A stretch of 64,000 bases of DNA from Lachnospiraceae bacterium (GTDB lineage Bacteria > Bacillota > Clostridia > Lachnospirales > Lachnospiraceae), in the NCBI GenBank assembly GCA_910575105.1, contig CAJTDK010000010.1, positions 1 to 64,000 of the forward strand, given 5' to 3'. Below, one piece after another: positions 28,592 through 37,720 of the stretch; the stretch's first letter is position 1; each line of letters starts with the position of its first letter. Under the pieces are notes generated by a model. The model did no database searches. It saw only the letters and a list, made by a program, of their open reading frames with translations, and was not told where the DNA came from. The position numbers and the translations under genes were made by a program.

Positions 28592-28653
28592 GAACATTCA
28601 CCTGTTATTTTCATATCTGTTAAAATATTCCCAAGAGAGGTGACCTTAAGATT

Positions 28654-29388
28654 ATGGAAAAATCATACATTTTAATCGTAGACGACAACCCGGAGGTACG
28701 GGAGATCATCCATGTGCTGCTGGAAGGGGAGGGCTTTGAGATCATGGAAGCAGAAGACGGCATGGCAGCGCTCTCGCTCTCAGAGAGCACAAATTTCGAC
28801 CTGATCATCCTGGACATTATGATGCCGGGAAAGAACGGCTATCAGACCTGTCTTGAGATCCGGAAAAAAAGCAACGCGCCCATCCTGTTCTTAAGCGCCC
28901 GTACAAAGGACAGCGACAAGACACTGGGATTTTCAAGCGGCGGGGACGACTATCTGGCAAAGCCCTTTTCCTACAACGAACTCATCAGCCGCAGCAAGGC
29001 ATTGATCAGAAGGTATCAGGTCTATAAAGGGAAAGATGACTCAAGGAATCTTCAGAAGGATACGGCCGCCCATGACGGCATGTCTCCAAAAAGCATCTGC
29101 TTCCACCATCTGGAGATTAATGAAGAAAAGGAACAGGTATTTTCCGGCGGAAAGCTCCTTACGCTTACCGGCACGGAATACGCCATGCTGCTTCTGCTCA
29201 TCAAGAACCAAAAGCAAGTATTTTCCGCCCAGCGCCTCTACGAAGCAGTCTGGGACGAGCCTTACTATTACGGCGCCAGCAACACCGTCATGGTGCATAT
29301 CCGGAATCTGCGCCGCAAGATCGAAAAAGACCCGAAAAATCCGGTTCTGATCAAGACAATATGGGGAAGGGGGTACCGGTGTGATTAA
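28654..29388 (+). CDS. OmpR-family response regulator
   Basis: The 244-residue protein has a receiver domain with DDN (10-12), phosphoacceptor Asp54 (LDIMMPG) and Lys in YLAKPFSY, then a winged-helix domain ending HIRNLRRKIEKDP...WGRGYRCD. It resembles VanR/PhoP-type regulators. The ATG follows GAGAGGTGACCTTAAGATT. It overlaps the kinase gene by 8 bases. Possible targets are the divergent csbB-yfhO-like genes. Confidence 0.93.
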   Translation: MEKSYILIVDDNPEVREIIHVLLEGEGFEIMEAEDGMAALSLSESTNFDLIILDIMMPGKNGYQTCLEIRKKSNAPILFLSARTKDSDKTLGFSSGGDDYLAKPFSYNELISRSKALIRRYQVYKGKDDSRNLQKDTAAHDGMSPKSICFHHLEINEEKEQVFSGGKLLTLTGTEYAMLLLLIKNQKQVFSAQRLYEAVWDEPYYYGASNTVMVHIRNLRRKIEKDPKNPVLIKTIWGRGYRCD

Positions 29389-30751
29389 AAAAGTATGGAA
29401 GAAGCTCTCTGATCTGAAGATCCGCACACAGTTTGCGCTGCTTATCCTGTGTGCCCTGATCGCGGCATTCACGATATTTGAACTGCTCTGGACAAGCAAA
29501 TGGTCTGTCTTCAATCTGATCGGACTAGGCGGTTATTATAATTCTTACGGCGATTGCATGTATCTGTCGGACAGGCTTTACGAGCAGGCGGCAAACTACG
29601 AGCTCCCGGAATCGGAGGACGACGAAGAGAGGATCAAAGCCCTTGCCCCCCTTCTTGACCTGGCGGACAGATATACCTCCATCTCCATATACGGGCTGGA
29701 GGATGGATACCACCGCACGACACGGATGGCAGATATCTTTTCAGAAAAAAATAGTATTTTTCTGTTCTTCCTCGGTATCGGCGACCAGCTTACCGCCGGA
29801 GATTTTGAAGATTTCCGGTATGTCCCGCTCAAATTCAGCAACGGCTCCGGAAGCGCGCTGATCATAAGCTATAAGCGTTCGGTGGTTTTGTATCCTTATG
29901 CTTTGATCAGCCTGTTTGTCTCCGTCCTGTTATTTTTCCTCATCATCCTGTTCTTCTTAAACCGAAAGATGAAGTCTGTGCTTAATCTTGAGCAGGAGAT
30001 CCTCGTCATGTCCTCCGGGGATCTGAGCCACCCTGTGCCAAACCTCGGCGGAGACGAGATCGGAATCCTGGCCAAGGAGCTTGACCATATGCGGACTACC
30101 CTCAATGAGAATATTGAGAAGGAACAGGCGAGCCGTCAGGCAAACCAGGATCTGATCACCGCCCTGTCCCACGACCTGCGCACACCCCTCACCATACTGA
30201 ACGGTTACCTTGAGGTGATAAAGCTGAAGAAAAATCCCCGCCTTCAGGAAGAATATCTTGATCGGTGCCTGATCAAGACAAAAGACATCAAGGAGCTGAC
30301 GGACCGGATGTTTGAGTACGCCCTCGTCTCGGAGGAGCAGGAAAGCCCAAAGCTTACCTGGATCTCCACAGATTTTATCCGCAAGTGCCTGAGGGAAAAC
30401 GCCGACTTCATCCGGCTGGTCGGCTTCACCCCTGAGCTTCGCCTCGATACGCCCTCCATCGTCCTCAAGAGCGATAAGACTATGCTCAAGCGGATCCTGG
30501 ACAATCTGTTCTCAAACATTTTCAAATACGGGGACAAAAAAGAAACGGTGCTCATCTCCTTCACTTTGCAGAAGGAAACCTTCACCGTTACGATAAAAAA
30601 TGCGGTCAAAGCAGAACATTCCCGGGAGGATAACAACAATATCGGGCTGAAAAGCGTCCGGAAGATGATACGCCTCTTAGACGGAGAGCTTCATGTATCC
30701 CGGACGTCAGGAATGTTCACCGCAGCACTGACCTTAAAGACAGGGGTATAG
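29381..30751 (+). CDS. HAMP-domain sensor histidine kinase
   Basis: The 456-residue kinase has membrane helices at about 16-37 and 171-194 enclosing a roughly 130-residue extracellular sensor, a HAMP domain to about 250, phosphoacceptor His264 (LSHDLRTPL), an N-box (DNLFSNIFKYG) and G-box remnants (NNIGLKSVRKM). The classical DxGxG motif is replaced by KNAV, which suggests altered ATP-binding or weak catalysis compared with the norm. The start is GTG. It is paired with the regulator upstream. Confidence 0.9.
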   Translation: MIKKVWKKLSDLKIRTQFALLILCALIAAFTIFELLWTSKWSVFNLIGLGGYYNSYGDCMYLSDRLYEQAANYELPESEDDEERIKALAPLLDLADRYTSISIYGLEDGYHRTTRMADIFSEKNSIFLFFLGIGDQLTAGDFEDFRYVPLKFSNGSGSALIISYKRSVVLYPYALISLFVSVLLFFLIILFFLNRKMKSVLNLEQEILVMSSGDLSHPVPNLGGDEIGILAKELDHMRTTLNENIEKEQASRQANQDLITALSHDLRTPLTILNGYLEVIKLKKNPRLQEEYLDRCLIKTKDIKELTDRMFEYALVSEEQESPKLTWISTDFIRKCLRENADFIRLVGFTPELRLDTPSIVLKSDKTMLKRILDNLFSNIFKYGDKKETVLISFTLQKETFTVTIKNAVKAEHSREDNNNIGLKSVRKMIRLLDGELHVSRTSGMFTAALTLKTGV

Positions 30752-30763
30752 ACCTATACCCCT
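30742..30763. terminator. Hairpin between convergent genes
   Basis: AGGGGTATA and TATACCCCT form a 9-bp stem with a 4-base loop. It spans the stop codons of the kinase and DUF1292 genes and could serve both directions, though U-runs are short or absent. Confidence 0.45.
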
Positions 30764-31067
30764 ACTCCTCTTCAAACTCCAGCGTGTCCAGCCACTCGTC
30801 AAATTTATCGACCACCTGGTCATACTCGTCCTCATCCTCGATGAAGACGATATCATGCTCATCGCCGCCGGACGGATCCCGCTCAAACTGATAGAACCAG
30901 ATCTCCTCCGTCAGCTCTCCCTCATCATCCAGCGGGGAAACTGCGATATACTCCTTGTCATTCAGCTCAAGCACCGTAACGATCCCGCAGTCAATCTCCC
31001 CCTCATCTGTCATCAGCGTGACGACATCCACTTCCAGTTCTAATTCCACTTCTGTTTCTTTTCCCAT
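30762..31067 (-). CDS. DUF1292 family protein (YrzB-like)
   Basis: The 101-residue acidic protein fits DUF1292: VTLMTDEGEIDCGIVTVLELNDKEYIAVSPLD then EIWFYQFERD. These small cytosolic proteins are widespread in Firmicutes, often near alaS-yrrL-yqgF, and have no settled function. Here it stands alone, convergent with the kinase. The last residues (EFEEE) are strongly acidic. Confidence 0.88.
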   Translation of the reverse strand: MGKETEVELELEVDVVTLMTDEGEIDCGIVTVLELNDKEYIAVSPLDDEGELTEEIWFYQFERDPSGGDEHDIVFIEDEDEYDQVVDKFDEWLDTLEFEEE

Positions 31068-31131
31068 GTCTTCTATCCTTTCCTTATCTTTGTGACTTAC
31101 CGGACGACACCTCTGCCTTTCCGGACATGCC

Positions 31132-31162
31132 TATGGAACCAGCCTAAACAGGCTGATTCCAT
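31132..31162. other. Hairpin between the YtrC-like and DUF1292 genes
   Basis: ATGGAA-CAGCCT and AGGCTG-TTCCAT pair with one mismatch around a short loop. No U-run is present. It may mark the end of the ABC operon. Confidence 0.35.
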
Positions 31163-31217
31163 CATAACATATCCCGAATCAAATTCATATAGCAATCTTA
31201 CGGATTCTCCCCGGTGA

Positions 31218-33284
31218 TCATTCAAAAGTCCCCTGCTGCTTTATCTTCTCCACCGTCTCAGCATCCGTGTACACCCCACAGATCTCTTCCCCGCTCTCTG
31301 TCTTTATCGTAACCGAGATATCAATGCTCGTATCCACTACCTGCTCGATCCCGGAAAGCCACAGGACATCCCCGTAGCAGAGCTTTTCCTTAATGGATGA
31401 GATAAACTCTTCATCGTAGATATCAAAGCTTTCCCACTGCTCAGTGCTCTCCTGATATCTGGATGCCGTCAGGCTGGTGATCTCAATATCCTTCATGGAT
31501 GTCTGTACATCCACTCCAAGCTCCTCTTTCAGATACTTGATCGTCTTCTTGAACGACGGATAGATATGATAAGCCTCGGAAGTTTCTGCCCCGCCTATCC
31601 CGCTGTAATAATCATCGTCCGAAAGGTTGAGCTTGTGCGAGATTGAAAACTGTCCGAAGGGAAGGGTATTCCCCGCCGTCTTATAGTCCAGTCCGGCATG
31701 GTCCTCCAGGTAGATGCGGAACAGTTCTGAACGCTGCTCCTTCGTCAGATCAAGCGTCTCGGTGCAGACCGGATAGCTTACTTCCACATCCGTCACCAGA
31801 GACCAGTCTGCCGTGTAGAGAGAATAGGTATCCTTCTTATACTCCATCGTGTCAAACACCTGCTCCATCAGCTCATCCTGAAGCTTCGGCGAAAGAACAT
31901 ATTCACGCCTTGCCTCCTTCCCGTTTTTCAGCCTGTAGGTAAACGTGTAGCAGCTAAAGCCCCTGGACTGGTCCGGCACGCCATTTGTCAGGATATCTTT
32001 ATTCTGATCATTCTCCCTGATAATGTCATCAAGAACAGCAAGGGTACCCGTCATCGTCTCCCCGGTCACCCCTTTCCTTTCCTTGCCCCAGAAGGAACCG
32101 TCGGATACATAGGGGCTGTCCACCACCACAGAGGCAAGCTCCTCCTCCTTTGGGCAGTACTGGTCAAATCCGCTCAGATCCAGCCAGAAGAATCCTACGA
32201 TCAGAAAAGATACGGCTATAGAGGCCAGCATCTGCCGCTTATTCGACCATAACCCCCGAACGTCAAACTGGTAGATACACTCGATTACACCATGGACAAA
32301 GAACCCGCCGATGACCACGCCCGCGATGATCCAAGGCTTAAAGGAGGTAAAGGAGACGGCATAAAGTCCCAGTCCCACATAGACCGCCGCCGGAACCACC
32401 AGAAGGAAACGGATGATGGGATTCCACTTCGGAAATGCCATGGCCTTTCCCGCCATCTCGGATGCCCGCCGCTCAAACAGCAGGTAATTAATGGTCAAAA
32501 GGACGATGATCCATACGCCCATGGCCGCAAGGTGCGCCACATGCTCCTCCCATCTCCACAGCCGGTTATCCCTCCACAGCCGGTTATCCACAGACAACAG
32601 CAGGTTCGTCAGTGAGACCGGCGAGAAATAGTTAAAAATCCCCGTCTGCGTCTCCGTCCCGCAGTAAGTCTCAAAAAATGTAGACGCCAGAGACGGATAC
32701 AGCATGCCAAGCGCGAAGGGCGAATATCCGGCAAACACACAAAAGCCCAGAAGCCCGATAAAATTATTCCCCGTCATCATCATCGCCAGCGACATGGTAA
32801 GATAAGTAATGGCAAATATAGCCGTATAGCAGACTGCCGACCAGAAGCTTCCCGCGAGGAACGACCGGCTAAAATATCCCACCGCCGCCGCAACGGCACA
32901 CCTGAACACAAGGACGAACGCAAGCGGTACCACAAAAAGCACGGTATCATTACTCAGCAGGATATATAAGATCTCCCGCCTCCTTATCGGCAGAGAGTGG
33001 TAAAAATCAACCTCTGTCTTCGAATGAAGATACCGGAAGCTGCTGATGGCAAGAAGCACTGCCGCCCCCATGGACAGTATGCCAAACCCAGGCTCCGGCC
33101 TGGAGAGGTCTGTGATCCCTTTCATGATCTCCTCCCCTTTGATATCCCTGCCGCATATATTCTGCACGGACATCAGATACGCCAGCATAGACAGGAAGAA
33201 GAAGAAAAAGGTGATAAGGATCATCCCGATCCGGTGCTTGATATTTTCCCGCCTTAAATTAATATATGAGCGTTTTGATGTCAT
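31218..33284 (-). CDS. ABC transporter permease of a YtrABC-like operon
   Basis: The 688-residue membrane protein starts MTSKRSYINLRRENIKHRIGM with about six to eight helices in the first 380 residues, then a C-terminal extracytoplasmic domain. The architecture is an ABC-2-type permease with a long external part. The start at 33284 follows GGAGGTGGTCGGAT and overlaps the ATPase gene by 26 bases. An in-frame 18-bp tandem repeat (residues DNRLWR twice) is at 32555-32590. GntR-ATPase-permease order matches Bacillus ytr operons, which respond to cell-wall antibiotics. The substrate is unknown. Confidence 0.82.
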   Translation of the reverse strand: MTSKRSYINLRRENIKHRIGMILITFFFFFLSMLAYLMSVQNICGRDIKGEEIMKGITDLSRPEPGFGILSMGAAVLLAISSFRYLHSKTEVDFYHSLPIRRREILYILLSNDTVLFVVPLAFVLVFRCAVAAAVGYFSRSFLAGSFWSAVCYTAIFAITYLTMSLAMMMTGNNFIGLLGFCVFAGYSPFALGMLYPSLASTFFETYCGTETQTGIFNYFSPVSLTNLLLSVDNRLWRDNRLWRWEEHVAHLAAMGVWIIVLLTINYLLFERRASEMAGKAMAFPKWNPIIRFLLVVPAAVYVGLGLYAVSFTSFKPWIIAGVVIGGFFVHGVIECIYQFDVRGLWSNKRQMLASIAVSFLIVGFFWLDLSGFDQYCPKEEELASVVVDSPYVSDGSFWGKERKGVTGETMTGTLAVLDDIIRENDQNKDILTNGVPDQSRGFSCYTFTYRLKNGKEARREYVLSPKLQDELMEQVFDTMEYKKDTYSLYTADWSLVTDVEVSYPVCTETLDLTKEQRSELFRIYLEDHAGLDYKTAGNTLPFGQFSISHKLNLSDDDYYSGIGGAETSEAYHIYPSFKKTIKYLKEELGVDVQTSMKDIEITSLTASRYQESTEQWESFDIYDEEFISSIKEKLCYGDVLWLSGIEQVVDTSIDISVTIKTESGEEICGVYTDAETVEKIKQQGTFE
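32555..32590. repeat. 18-bp in-frame tandem duplication
   Basis: Two copies of TCCACAGCCGGTTATCCC (second ends in A) are adjacent inside the permease gene and encode DNRLWR twice. Confidence 0.9.
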
Positions 33285-34158
33285 ATCCGACCACCTCCGT
33301 TTCACTGATAAAGATCTCTTCCAGAGACAGCGGCAGGATCTCATAATAGACCGGGCATAAATCCTCCATCTTCTTTCTGATATCCTCCTCACTCTCCCTG
33401 ACTGTCATGGAAATGAGCCGCCCTTTCTGCTTAAGCTGCAGGATACTGAACAGCTTGTAGAGCGAAATCTTTGCATCCTCTGGGAACACGCACTGAATCT
33501 TGTGCATATTGCACTTCAAGTCAGAAAGCTCCTTAGAAAGCAGCACGCCGCCCTTGTGCAGAAGCCCGATATGGTCGCAGATATCCTCAAGCTCCCGCAG
33601 ATTGTGCGACGCGATGACCGGCGTCAGCTCCCGCTCGTCGATCTCCTTGGCTAAGATGCTCTTGATGCCCTGGCGCATCACCGGGTCAAGACCGTCAAAG
33701 GTCTCGTCGCAAAAAAGGTAAGATACATTAGCACACAGGCCAATCAGTATGGATAGCTGCTTTTTCATGCCCTTGGAATAGGTCTGGATCTTCCTGTCGC
33801 CGTCAAGCCCGAACTTATTCAAAAGCTCTTCAAATCTCGGATAATCGAACTTAGTGTAATATCTCCCGTAAAATGTGACCATATCCTTCGCCGTCGCATT
33901 CGGAAAGAAAAACTGCTCGTCCGAAATGTAAAAGCAGCGCTTTTTCACCTCCGGGTTGTCCCACACGTTCTGCCCGTCGATGAGAATCTCTCCCTGCCCG
34001 GGCATAAGGATTCCCGCCATCATGCGCAGGAGCGTGCTCTTCCCGGCGCCGTTGGTCCCAAGCATCCCAAAGATATACTGGGAGCGGATCTTAAGGTCGA
34101 TATCTTTGACAGCCTCGATTTTTTCAAATGACTTGCTGACCTGCTTTATCTCTATCAT
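33259..34158 (-). CDS. ABC transporter ATP-binding protein, YtrB-like
   Basis: The 299-residue ATPase has Walker A GTNGAGKST (34-42), signature YSKGMKKQ, Walker B YLFCDETFDGLD and switch His in VIASHNLREL. In the Walker B block the usual DEP is DET. A C-terminal region of about 80 residues follows the ATPase core. It overlaps the GntR gene by 4 bases (ATGA) and the permease gene by 26, so the three are tightly coupled. Confidence 0.92.
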   Translation of the reverse strand: MIEIKQVSKSFEKIEAVKDIDLKIRSQYIFGMLGTNGAGKSTLLRMMAGILMPGQGEILIDGQNVWDNPEVKKRCFYISDEQFFFPNATAKDMVTFYGRYYTKFDYPRFEELLNKFGLDGDRKIQTYSKGMKKQLSILIGLCANVSYLFCDETFDGLDPVMRQGIKSILAKEIDERELTPVIASHNLRELEDICDHIGLLHKGGVLLSKELSDLKCNMHKIQCVFPEDAKISLYKLFSILQLKQKGRLISMTVRESEEDIRKKMEDLCPVYYEILPLSLEEIFISETEVVGYDIKTLIY

Positions 34159-34526
34159 ACCAGCACCTCCCCTGCTGCTTTCTCTACGCAGTCCAAAAGC
34201 TCTTGTCTGTTCACCCCCTGCATAAGGCAGATGCGCGCCTGCTCATACAGCTCTCCAAGAAGCCTCTCCTTCTGCCTGTGTATCAGTCCTTCATCTCTTT
34301 TCACAAAATTCCCCTTTCCCTTCACCGTATAGATGAACCCGTCCTTTTCCAGCTCCCCGTAGGCCCGCTGGATCGTGTTAGGATTAATCGACAGCTCAAC
34401 CGCCAGAGTCCGAACCGAAGGAAGCTTTTCGTCCGCTTCCATGACGCCGCTTATAATGAGCGCCTGGAAGCGTCCTGCAATCTGTTCATAAATCGGACGT
34501 TTATCATTGTAATCGATCAAAATCAT
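34155..34526 (-). CDS. GntR-family repressor, YtrA-like
   Basis: The 123-residue protein is a winged-helix domain (LPSVRTLAVELSINPNTIQRAYGELEKDGFIYTVKGKGNFV) with only a short helical tail, the YtrA subfamily, which lacks a large effector domain. It heads an ATPase-permease operon. The operator AGTGTA-N13-TACACT directly upstream suggests autorepression. Confidence 0.93.
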   Translation of the reverse strand: MILIDYNDKRPIYEQIAGRFQALIISGVMEADEKLPSVRTLAVELSINPNTIQRAYGELEKDGFIYTVKGKGNFVKRDEGLIHRQKERLLGELYEQARICLMQGVNRQELLDCVEKAAGEVLV

Positions 34527-34557
34527 GACGTCCTCCTTCCAAAATGTTAGTGGACTA

Positions 34558-34582
34558 AGTGTATTAAGATTCTTAGTACACT
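34558..34582 (-). promoter_or_regulatory. YtrA-type operator
   Basis: AGTGTA-N13-TACACT, the pattern reported for Bacillus YtrA, lies at the predicted transcription start. The inner bases (CTAAGA/TCTTAA) extend the dyad. Confidence 0.85.
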
Positions 34583-34583
34583 T

Positions 34584-34612
34584 ATTATAATTCTGAAACA
34601 GACGGTTGTCAA
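34584..34612 (-). promoter_or_regulatory. Promoter of the YtrABC-like operon
   Basis: TTGACA and TATAAT, both consensus, with a 17-base spacer, adjoining the operator. Confidence 0.88.
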
Positions 34613-34706
34613 TAGATTTCCGAAAGATACATTATACATCCACCCCAGCGTAATGTCTTATTCCGGCTATATCATTGCATCAATCTTGAAGTAATGCAAC
34701 GATGTT

Positions 34707-35981
34707 CTAGAGTAAAAACAGTTCAGCGATCTTATTAAAGCACCACCGCACATCACGCTCTTCTATCGCTTCCAGCGTGACGATATCGCACCGCCTGAGT
34801 TCTTCCCCGTTAAGCTTATAGACAAGCTCTCCCGCATTCTGCCCGCTCTTTACCGGCACGTTCAGCGCAGGCTTGAGCTTCTTTTCCGTCGTCACCTCTT
34901 CGTCCTTCCTGAGAAGGACGTAAATCCCGCCATCCTCTTTTCCGGACTTCACGCCAACGCGCACCTTGCAGTCAAATTCAAAATCGTCCTCTGGGCTTAC
35001 CCCGCCTTTTACCGCCACTTCCTCCTCTGGGAATTCCTGCCACACATCCCGGTATTCATAATTGTTCAGGCCGTACTCCATAAGCTTTTTCGTATCCTTC
35101 CACTTATAGCTTCGGTTATTGGGCCAGCCGCAGGCTAAGAGCGCCACGATAAAAGTCCGCTCATCCCGCTTAAGCGCGCCCACATAGCAGTACCCGGCCT
35201 TCGCCGTGAATCCGGTCTTACCAGAGAGCGCTCCGTCCATCATGGTCAGGAATGCATTGTGGTTGACGCAGGAAAACTGCCGCTTTTTATCCACCGAGGT
35301 AAATTCATAGCTTGGCGTCTGCGTAATCTTAAGAAATTCCTCTGTTTCGGGCGACTCGGTAATACAGTATTTCATGATCCGGGCAAGGTCAGCCGCCGTC
35401 GTCGCGTGCTCCCCTCCTTCGTCCTGATTGTCAAGTCCGTTAGGCGTCACAAAATGGGTGTCCTCACAGCCAATCTCCTTCGCCTTCTCATTCATCATGC
35501 CGGCAAACCCTTCTACTGAACCGCCGATCGCCTCAGCGATGATGACCGCGCTGTCATTGTGGGACTCCAGCATAAGAGAATAGAGGATATCCTTAAGATA
35601 ATATTTCTCCCCGCTCTTTACCCCGAGATGCACCTTCGGCTGCCTTGCTGCCTTGTCGGAAACCTTGGCCTTCTGCCCCTCTTTCATATTTTCCAGTGTA
35701 AGTATACAGGTCATGATCTTCGTGGTGCTGGCCATAGGCCGCACCTTACGCTCATTTTTCCCAAACAAAATACGCCCGCTGTCAGCATCCATAAGTACCG
35801 CCGACTGGGCGTAAAGGTCTTTCGGCTCGCTGATGATCTCCTGTGACGCTTCCTTTACCGGCTCCTGCTGCCCGTCCTTTTTGCCGGACAAGCGGCTTTT
35901 GTCGGATAACATCACCAGGATCTGTGCCATCACCAGAACTGCCAAAACCATATATAATTGTAATTGTCTGTTTCTCTTCAT
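34707..35981 (-). CDS. D-alanyl-D-alanine carboxypeptidase (DacF/PBP5 family)
   Basis: The 424-residue serine peptidase trims the terminal D-Ala from peptidoglycan stems. Catalytic motifs are STTK (85-88), SHN (140-142) and KTG (255-257). An N-terminal hydrophobic segment (about 9-25) acts as signal or anchor. The C-terminus keeps a PBP5-like beta domain and ends in a weakly hydrophobic stretch. I prefer the ATG at 35981 because it gives a short basic n-region (MKRNRQ), but no start has a strong ribosome site; a TTG at 36026 is open too. It follows scpB, about 65 bases downstream. Confidence 0.92.
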   Translation of the reverse strand: MKRNRQLQLYMVLAVLVMAQILVMLSDKSRLSGKKDGQQEPVKEASQEIISEPKDLYAQSAVLMDADSGRILFGKNERKVRPMASTTKIMTCILTLENMKEGQKAKVSDKAARQPKVHLGVKSGEKYYLKDILYSLMLESHNDSAVIIAEAIGGSVEGFAGMMNEKAKEIGCEDTHFVTPNGLDNQDEGGEHATTAADLARIMKYCITESPETEEFLKITQTPSYEFTSVDKKRQFSCVNHNAFLTMMDGALSGKTGFTAKAGYCYVGALKRDERTFIVALLACGWPNNRSYKWKDTKKLMEYGLNNYEYRDVWQEFPEEEVAVKGGVSPEDDFEFDCKVRVGVKSGKEDGGIYVLLRKDEEVTTEKKLKPALNVPVKSGQNAGELVYKLNGEELRRCDIVTLEAIEERDVRWCFNKIAELFLL

Positions 35982-36045
35982 GCACCGCACCGCAGATTTT
36001 CCATTACTGCAGTATATGCGCGCCAAATCCCTGCTATGTATCTTT

Positions 36046-36615
36046 TTAAATATCCAGCTTAAGCTGCACCTCTTCCTCAGCCTCTGTCTTTAAAGTCTCT
36101 ACCTGCTCCGGATTCATCGTGGGGAGCTCCTCCACCGACTGGATACTAAACCGTCTGAGAAACTCCTCTGTAGTCCCGAACAGCAGCGGCCTCCCCGGCG
36201 CTTCCATCCGCCCTACCTCGCAGACCAGATTATACTCCACCAGCTTATTCACCGCGTGGTCCGACTTCACTCCCCGGATCTTTTCCACCTCAAGCTTGGT
36301 GACCGGCTGCTTGTAGGCGATGATGGAGAGCGTCTCTAGCAGAACATCCGTCAGAACATATTTTTTCGGCTGCTTAGCGATCCGGATAAGGTATTCATAC
36401 ATCTCCTTCTTCGTACAGAGCTGGAAGGAATTCTCAAGCTCCAGTATCCTTATCCCCCGGTCCTTCTTCGCATATTTGTCCATCATCTGATGGATGATCT
36501 TTCTCGTCGTATCCTCGTCATGCTCAATAGCAGCGGCAATCTTGCCAAGCTCTACGGAATCTCCCGCAGCGAATAAGATCGCCTCTATCACGCCTTCCAG
36601 TTTTTTTATCTCCAA
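36046..36615 (-). CDS. scpB: Segregation and condensation protein B
   Basis: ScpB is the winged-helix dimer that joins ScpA and SMC in the bacterial condensin. The 189-residue product has EAILFAAGDSVE near the start and IAYKQPVTKLEVEKIRGV in the second winged helix, plus GRPLLFGTTEEFLRRF near the C-terminus. It follows scpA by 55 bases. Confidence 0.96.
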   Translation of the reverse strand: MEIKKLEGVIEAILFAAGDSVELGKIAAAIEHDEDTTRKIIHQMMDKYAKKDRGIRILELENSFQLCTKKEMYEYLIRIAKQPKKYVLTDVLLETLSIIAYKQPVTKLEVEKIRGVKSDHAVNKLVEYNLVCEVGRMEAPGRPLLFGTTEEFLRRFSIQSVEELPTMNPEQVETLKTEAEEEVQLKLDI

Positions 36616-36670
36616 TTATCTTCATCCCTTTCTCTTCCTAACGGCTCCAGACCGTCAATATACCGGCGCG

Positions 36671-37423
36671 TCACCGGACTGCCGCGCCAGAGCCGATTAT
36701 GATATCATCAAAGGGCTGCTCCTGCTCAATGGATATGGTTCCTTCCTTCATAAGCTGCAGGATCGCCAAAAATGTCACGACAATCTGTGTCCGCGAGCTC
36801 TGCCTGGTAAGAAGCTCCCGAAAGCTGAACCGCTTATGCTCCCTGGCATAGCTGGCCACATACTCGAGCTTGTCCGGAAGTGTCACCTCCTCCTTCTCAA
36901 GCTTGCCGAACTTGCTTCTCACCGGGTCAATCTTATCTACCTGGCGCCTCATCACATCCTGGAACACCCGGTTAAGCTTCGCCAGCGTCAGATCCCCTAA
37001 CAGCTTGTCCAAATCAACCGGCTCCACGTAGCTAAGTACCTCCTCCGGGATAGACGGGCTCTTGCAGAAGGTCTGCTCCCCGTCGATCTGGCGGTCTTTA
37101 AGCTCATAGGACATCAGCTTGTACATCTTATATTCCAGGAGCTGCTCCACCAGCTCCTGCCTGGGGTCTTCCTCCTCCCCATCGCTGTTTACTTCCTTCG
37201 GAAGGAGCATCCTGCACTTGATATCCAGAAGCGTCGCCGCCATAACGAGGAATTCACTCATAATGTTTAGGTCCTCCCTCTCCATAGCCTCGATGTACTC
37301 CATGTACTGGTTCGTGATCTCCACGATCGGGATATCGTAAATATCTATCTTATTCTTATCGATCAGATGCAGAAGCAGGTCTAGCGGCCCTTCAAACACC
37401 TGCAGTTTTATCGGAATACCCAT
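36671..37423 (-). CDS. scpA: Segregation and condensation protein A
   Basis: ScpA is the kleisin that bridges SMC heads. The 250-residue product starts with FEGPLDLLLHLIDKNKIDIYDIPI, followed by YIEAMEREDLNIMSEFLVMAATLLDIKCRMLLP, the classical ScpA N-terminal domain, and ends in a C-terminal winged helix. The scpA-scpB order is standard. A structured repeat element lies upstream. Confidence 0.96.
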   Translation of the reverse strand: MGIPIKLQVFEGPLDLLLHLIDKNKIDIYDIPIVEITNQYMEYIEAMEREDLNIMSEFLVMAATLLDIKCRMLLPKEVNSDGEEEDPRQELVEQLLEYKMYKLMSYELKDRQIDGEQTFCKSPSIPEEVLSYVEPVDLDKLLGDLTLAKLNRVFQDVMRRQVDKIDPVRSKFGKLEKEEVTLPDKLEYVASYAREHKRFSFRELLTRQSSRTQIVVTFLAILQLMKEGTISIEQEQPFDDIIIGSGAAVR

Positions 37424-37545
37424 CTAGTTTCCCTCACAGTCATAAAGCTTAAGCGCTGCCGGCCGCAAAAGATACAAAACCCGCAGCCAAACTATTATAC
37501 AGGATTTCTCCGATTTTCTCAACCAGAAAATGATGCCGGCCGCAG

Positions 37546-37691
37546 GTTACTGTTCATGGGTCAGGCATGCGCACTGGCTGCACATTCCGTAAAAACATGA
37601 TACAGGAGTGAGGGGCGGCTTTTGCGCAGCAAAACTCGGAATGCCGCCACAAATCGTTGCTATAACCGGCTCCTGAGCCGTGAATAGTAAC
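37546..37691. repeat. 146-bp intergenic element with terminal inverted repeats
   Basis: The left end GTTACTGTTCATGGGTCAGG (37546-37565) matches the reverse complement of the right end (37672-37691) at 15 of 20 bases. Inside are inverted copies of CATTCCG/CGGAATG and a hairpin GTTTTGC-TGC-GCAAAA within GGCGGC/GCCGCC. It fills most of the scpA-phosphoesterase spacer. Ends like GTTACTG also occur at four other intergenic sites in this window. Confidence 0.6.
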
Positions 37692-37720
37692 GGCCGCAGA
37701 CCGGCCAATAGCCAGAACTT

